A stretch of DNA of 64,000 bases, taken from NCBI RefSeq assembly GCF_014489615.1, contig NZ_CP060825.1, positions 3,424,501 to 3,488,500 of the forward strand, given 5' to 3'. This DNA comes from Streptomyces genisteinicus. Lineage in GTDB: Bacteria > Actinomycetota > Actinomycetes > Streptomycetales > Streptomycetaceae. Under the pieces are notes generated by a model. It saw only the letters and a list, made by a program, of their open reading frames with translations. It was not told the DNA's origin and did not search any database. This document shows, one piece after another, positions 60,564 to 64,000 of the stretch. Made by a program: the position numbers and the translations under genes. Position 1 is the first letter of the stretch, and every line of letters starts with the position of its first letter.

Positions 60564-60577
60564 GTATAGCGCTATAC
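60564..60577. promoter_or_regulatory. 14-bp perfect palindrome, probable TetR operator
   Basis: GTATAGCGCTATAC, of the form expected for a TetR dimer site. It overlaps the stop codon of the glycosyltransferase gene and lies 64 bases before the MFS start codon. Beside it is GTACGCTGTA, similar to the half-site in the longer dyad. Confidence 0.65.
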
Positions 60578-62788
60578 CGGGTCGGTGAGGTCGTACAGGG
60601 TGGCGCCGCCCACGGTGACCTGGGTGAACGTCTCCTGGACCCAGGCCGAGACCGCTGCGGACGTGCCGCCGCCGGGGCCTCCCGCTCCGCCCCCGCCGGT
60701 GGCGGTGCCGCCCGCCTCTGCGCCGGCTCCGCCCGGACCGCCCATGCCGCCGCCCGTGCCGCCGGCGATGAACCAGTGGATCCGGCCGTCCGCCACGTAC
60801 TGCTTGAACCGGGCGAGCGTCGGCGAGGGATCGCTGCCGTTGAAGCCCCCGATCGCCATCACCGGCTTCTCGGTCGCCAGTTGGTAGCTCGCGGCGTTCT
60901 GGGAGCCGACGGCGGCGGCCACCCATGTGTACGCGTCCGCGTCCTCGGAGAGCGCCGCCGCGGTCTCGGGGTCGACATCGGCGCCGTTCAGCAGTCCGCC
61001 CATGCCACCTCCGCCACCACCGCCACCGCCTCGGCCGGAGCCGTTGCCGGTGCCGGGGCCCGCGGATCCGCCGGTGCCGGTGCCGGCGGGGCCGTTTCCG
61101 TCGGTCCCGTCGCCGCCGCCGTCCGGACCTCCGCCCGGGAAGCCGGCCGGCGGGGTGCCGTCGCCCTGCCCCTGGCCCGGTCCGTTGCCTTGGCCCTGGC
61201 CGCCCGGGGGCCGCATGCCTCCGTCGTCCCCCCGGCCGCCGAAGCCGCCCCCGGGACCGCCGCCCGGACCGCCCCGGCCGCCCGCCACCGCGGGCCCCGC
61301 CGTGACGATCGACCCCGCGTGGCCCTCGCCGAGCGTGGTGACCGTGTACGCCGCGGGCCCGGCGAGCGACGCCGCCAGCCCGAGCGCGGCCGCCCCGAGG
61401 GCCACGGCACGCGCCGCCCGGCCCGTCCGGGCGGCGATCAGCAGCCCCACGGCGGCGGCGACGCCGCCGGCCAGCACCGCCGGCCGCAGCCACGGCAGGT
61501 AGTCCTCGCTGCGCCCGAGCAGCGTGTACGACCACCAGGCCGTCACGGCGGTCGTCCCGCCGAGCACCGCGGCCGGGAGGGGCCTGGAGCGTTCCTCCCA
61601 GAGCATCGTGCTGCCCATGCCCACCAGGGCGGCGACGTAGGGGGCGAGTGCCACCGTGTAGTACTCGTGGAAGATCCCGGCCATGAAGCTGAAGATCGCG
61701 GCCGTGACGAGGAGCGCCCCGCCCCAGACGAGGAACGCCGCCCGGACCGTGTCCGTGCGCTGGGCGCGCCGGGTGAGGACGAGGCCCGCGACGAGCAGGA
61801 TCAGCGCCGCGGGCAGCAGCCAGGCGATCTGGCCGCCGATGTTCCCGGCGAACATCCGGTCGATGCCGGTCTCCCCCCAGCCACCGCCGCCGCGCCCGCC
61901 GCCTCCTCCGCCGACGCTGCCGGTCTCCTCGCCGTTGAGGCGGCCGAGTCCGTTGTAGCCGAAGGTGAGTTCGAGGAAGCTGTTGTTCTGGGAGCCGCCG
62001 ATGTACGGCCGCGAGGACGCCGGCCACCATGCGACGACCGCCACCCACCAGCCGCCCGCCACCACGACGGCCAGCCCTGCGAGGGCGAGCTGGCCGAGCC
62101 TGCGACGCAGGGGCGCCGGGGCGCACACCGCGTAGACCAGGGCCAGCGGAGGCAGGATCAGGAACGCCTGGAGCGTCTTGGTCAGGAACGCGAACCCCAC
62201 GGCCACGCCCGCCCACACGAGCCACGCCGTGCGCGCGCCCTCGAGGGCGCGCAGCACGCAGTAGACCGTCACGGTCATCAGCAGGGCGAGCAGCGCGTCC
62301 GGGTTGTTGAACCGGAACATCAGCGCGGCGACCGGCGTCAGCGCGAGCACCGCGCCCGCGATCAGACCCGCCGCGGGGCTGAACCGCCGCCGGACGGCGG
62401 CGTGGACGACCCCCACCGTGGCGACGCCCATCAGCACCTCGGGCAGCAGGATCTGCCAGGAGCCCAGTCCGAAGAGCCGCACGGAGAGGGCCATCGGCCA
62501 CAGGGCGGCCGGGGGCTTGTCGACGGTGATGGAGTTCGCCGCGTCGGAGGAGCCGAAGAAGAACGCCTTCCAGCTCTCGCTGCCCGCCTGCACGGCCGCC
62601 GAGTAGAAGGAGTTCGCGTAGCCGGAGGCGCTGAGGTTCCAGAGGTAGGCGAGCCCCGTCAGGAGCAGCAGGGCGAGGAGGGCGGGCCGCGCCCAGCGCG
62701 GATCCGCCTCCCGGCCCCGCCACAGGCGTCGGACGGCTCCCGGGCGCGGCGCGAACGGCACGGCGGCGGGGGGACTGGTGGTGGTCAT
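60572..62788 (-). CDS. ArnT-like family 39 glycosyltransferase, integral membrane
   Basis: 738 residues from the ATG at 62788. Multi-helix membrane enzyme of the GT39/PMT-like family using polyprenyl-phosphate sugars outside the membrane. WNLSASGYANSFYSAAVQAG near residue 50 is the family block with the first external loop; ITVDKPPAALWPMAL follows, with the Asp thought to be catalytic. About 11-13 helices to residue ~470. The region 480-595 is a Gly/Pro/Asp-rich spacer, then a small domain (NGADVDPETAAALSEDADAY, PVMAIGGFNGSDPSPTLARF) and a second Gly-rich tail. Overlaps the downstream end of the GT2/GtrA gene by four bases (ATGA). Confidence 0.88.
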   Translation of the reverse strand: MTTTSPPAAVPFAPRPGAVRRLWRGREADPRWARPALLALLLLTGLAYLWNLSASGYANSFYSAAVQAGSESWKAFFFGSSDAANSITVDKPPAALWPMALSVRLFGLGSWQILLPEVLMGVATVGVVHAAVRRRFSPAAGLIAGAVLALTPVAALMFRFNNPDALLALLMTVTVYCVLRALEGARTAWLVWAGVAVGFAFLTKTLQAFLILPPLALVYAVCAPAPLRRRLGQLALAGLAVVVAGGWWVAVVAWWPASSRPYIGGSQNNSFLELTFGYNGLGRLNGEETGSVGGGGGGRGGGGWGETGIDRMFAGNIGGQIAWLLPAALILLVAGLVLTRRAQRTDTVRAAFLVWGGALLVTAAIFSFMAGIFHEYYTVALAPYVAALVGMGSTMLWEERSRPLPAAVLGGTTAVTAWWSYTLLGRSEDYLPWLRPAVLAGGVAAAVGLLIAARTGRAARAVALGAAALGLAASLAGPAAYTVTTLGEGHAGSIVTAGPAVAGGRGGPGGGPGGGFGGRGDDGGMRPPGGQGQGNGPGQGQGDGTPPAGFPGGGPDGGGDGTDGNGPAGTGTGGSAGPGTGNGSGRGGGGGGGGGMGGLLNGADVDPETAAALSEDADAYTWVAAAVGSQNAASYQLATEKPVMAIGGFNGSDPSPTLARFKQYVADGRIHWFIAGGTGGGMGGPGGAGAEAGGTATGGGGAGGPGGGTSAAVSAWVQETFTQVTVGGATLYDLTDPV

Positions 62789-64000
62789 CGTGCGAGTCCT
62801 CGGTTCGTCGTCTCGTCGGTGGTCCGGGCGGCAGGCGCCCCCGGCACGGCAGCGGTCCGCGCCGCGGGCGGGGACACCGGGGTGCGGCCGGCGGCCGCGG
62901 CGACGGGTGGGGACGGGTCCCCGGCGGGGAGGACCGGGCCGTCGGCGGGGAGAGCCGGGTCGTCGGCGGTCCGCCGTGCCGGGTCACCGGCGGGCGGGGC
63001 GGCCGGCTCGTGGCGGCGTTCGGGGAAGACCCAGGCCCGGAAGAGCAGGAACCGCAGCACGGTCGCGGCCAGGTTGGCGGCGATCAGCACGGCGAGCTCC
63101 GTGGAGTGGGAGGGATTCCCCGCGGCGGCGTCCAGAGCCGCCAGCGAACCGCTGGTGAGCGCCAGACCGATGCCGAACACGACCAGGCCCTGCGCCTGGT
63201 GCCGCACCGCCCGGTCGCGGCCGCGCACGCCGAAGGTGAGCCGCCGGTTGGCCGCGGTGTTGGCGACGGCGGACAGCAGCAGCGCCGCCGCGTTCGCCGC
63301 CTGCGGGCCGAGGCCGGTCCGGAAGGCGGTCCAGAGCAGCAGGTACAGCAGCGTCGACAGCACGCCCACCGCGCAGAAGCCCACCAGCTGCCGGGCGAGT
63401 CCGCGCGGTACGCCCGGCAGCCGCCGGTCGCGGGGGTCGTCGCCGAACGGACGGGCCAGCCGGTCCAGCGGCAGCGCGCCGACGGCCAGCGCGCGGCCCA
63501 CCCGCCAGACGCCCTTGAGGTCGTCGGTCGCGGTGCGGACGAGGTGGACGCTGGAGTGCGGGTCGTCCACCCAGTCGACGGGGACCTCGTGGATCCGCAG
63601 CCCGGCCCGCTCGGCGAGCACCAGGAGCTCCGTGTCGAAGAACCAGCCGGTGTCCTCGACCATCGGCAGCAGCCGCTCGGCCACGTCCCCGCGGATCGCC
63701 TTGAACCCGCACTGCGCGTCGGAGAAGCGTGCGGCGAGCGAGCCCCGCAGGATCAGGTTGTACGTCCGGGAGATGAACTCCCGCTTCGGGCCGCGCACCA
63801 CCCGTGAGGCACGGGCGAGCCGGGAACCGATCGCCAGGTCGGAGTGCCCGGAGATCAGCGGGGCGACCAGCGGGAGCAGCGCGTTGAGGTCGGTGGACAG
63901 GTCCACGTCCATGTAGGCCAGCACCGGGGCGTCCGAGGCCGACCAGACCGTGCGCAGTGCCCGTCCGCGGCCCTTCTGCTCCAGCCGGTGCGACCGCACC
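62785..64000 (-). CDS. GT2 glycosyltransferase-GtrA fusion (5' end outside the window)
   Basis: About 405 residues visible; the N terminus lies beyond position 64000. The visible start is in a DPM/GT2 catalytic domain: MDVDLSTDLNALLPLVAP with the DxD motif, FSDAQCGFKAIRGDVAERLL, DTGWFFDTELLVLAERAG. From residue ~205 a four-helix GtrA domain follows (QLVGFCAVGVLSTLLYLLLW, NTAANRRLTFG, FLLFRAWVF), then a Pro/Ala-rich tail. Such fusions make polyprenyl-phosphate hexose and flip it for the ArnT-like enzyme encoded next. Four-base overlap supports one operon. The truncated start is a window effect. Confidence 0.9.
   Translation of the reverse strand, partial: VRSHRLEQKGRGRALRTVWSASDAPVLAYMDVDLSTDLNALLPLVAPLISGHSDLAIGSRLARASRVVRGPKREFISRTYNLILRGSLAARFSDAQCGFKAIRGDVAERLLPMVEDTGWFFDTELLVLAERAGLRIHEVPVDWVDDPHSSVHLVRTATDDLKGVWRVGRALAVGALPLDRLARPFGDDPRDRRLPGVPRGLARQLVGFCAVGVLSTLLYLLLWTAFRTGLGPQAANAAALLLSAVANTAANRRLTFGVRGRDRAVRHQAQGLVVFGIGLALTSGSLAALDAAAGNPSHSTELAVLIAANLAATVLRFLLFRAWVFPERRHEPAAPPAGDPARRTADDPALPADGPVLPAGDPSPPVAAAAGRTPVSPPAARTAAVPGAPAARTTDETTNRGLAR

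Noticed and set aside
58878..62987. Single minus-strand open frame of 1369 codons spanning the pump and glycosyltransferase genes
   Set aside because: It is only read-through of the pump frame upstream across the glycosyltransferase gene in the wrong frame. The pump has a clear ribosome site and ATG at 60500.
1..64000. Insertion sequences, integrases, prophage genes or biosynthetic gene cluster enzymes
   Set aside because: None were found on either strand; the array at 14.6-34.3 kb shows the same base composition and codon pattern as its neighbours, so recent transfer is not supported.

Overview
This is chromosomal DNA of a Streptomyces-type actinomycete. The evidence is very high GC with strong third-position GC bias, GTG/TTG starts, twin-hairpin terminators without T-runs, and a familiar gene neighbourhood: purC, purD, dnaX with the SRP RNA, upp, tadA, and a tandem pair of SigF/SigN-type sigma factors. 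From memory this resembles the purC-to-sigN segment of the S. coelicolor chromosome; I did not run an alignment. I see no insertion sequence, prophage, integrase or CRISPR array.

Layout. Positions 1-8.0 kb, mostly minus strand: 5' part of purC, a dimethylformamidase-like protein, a two-helix membrane protein, a 0.7 kb gene-free stretch with two strong hairpins, purD and dnaX. The small SRP RNA and a tRNA-Ser(GGA) follow. Positions 8.4-13.3 kb: a remnant of an ATPase gene, a secreted FG-GAP protein, and two secreted proteins on the minus strand.

Positions 13.8-34.3 kb, plus strand, hold the most interesting block. A Crp/Fnr regulator with a conserved cyclic-nucleotide cassette is followed by a ten-gene, tightly coupled array. 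In order it encodes a class III nucleotidyl cyclase-like protein, a P-loop protein with a helical-repeat tail, an SPFH-like protein, a small membrane protein resembling Pycsar effectors (PycTM), a membrane-spanning von Willebrand A protein, a giant tubulin/FtsZ-like protein, a membrane protein, a 64-residue Pro-rich peptide, a pseudokinase/zinc-ribbon/GTPase fusion and a membrane-anchored GTPase-associated (GAP1-like) protein. Four of the proteins carry long Arg/Asp mixed-charge low-complexity tails, and two carry short RHIM-like motifs. I infer a membrane-attached signalling complex, possibly an immunity or stress device that joins cyclic-nucleotide signalling to a tubulin/GTPase module. The domain families are known; this combination is the main candidate for a new system.

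Positions 34.5-47 kb: a lysyl-oxidase-like secreted protein with a His-rich linker, a TetR/flavin dehydrogenase/SDR operon, a DGPF protein with an ECF42-type sigma factor, an HhH-GPD repair protein with a histone-like tail, an M28 aminopeptidase, a HerA-like ATPase gene broken by one base in a G run, and two small genes. Positions 47-53.3 kb: core genes (upp, tadA and its partner, tRNA-Ser(CGA), sigF, sigN), two copies of a dispersed inverted-repeat element, and small membrane proteins. Positions 53.4-64 kb: a MarR/MFS pair whose transporter carries beta-domain repeats, a YceI protein with the same kind of beta domain, a PPOX flavoprotein, a TetR/MFS pair with an elaborate palindromic promoter, and two envelope glycosyltransferases, the last cut by the window end.
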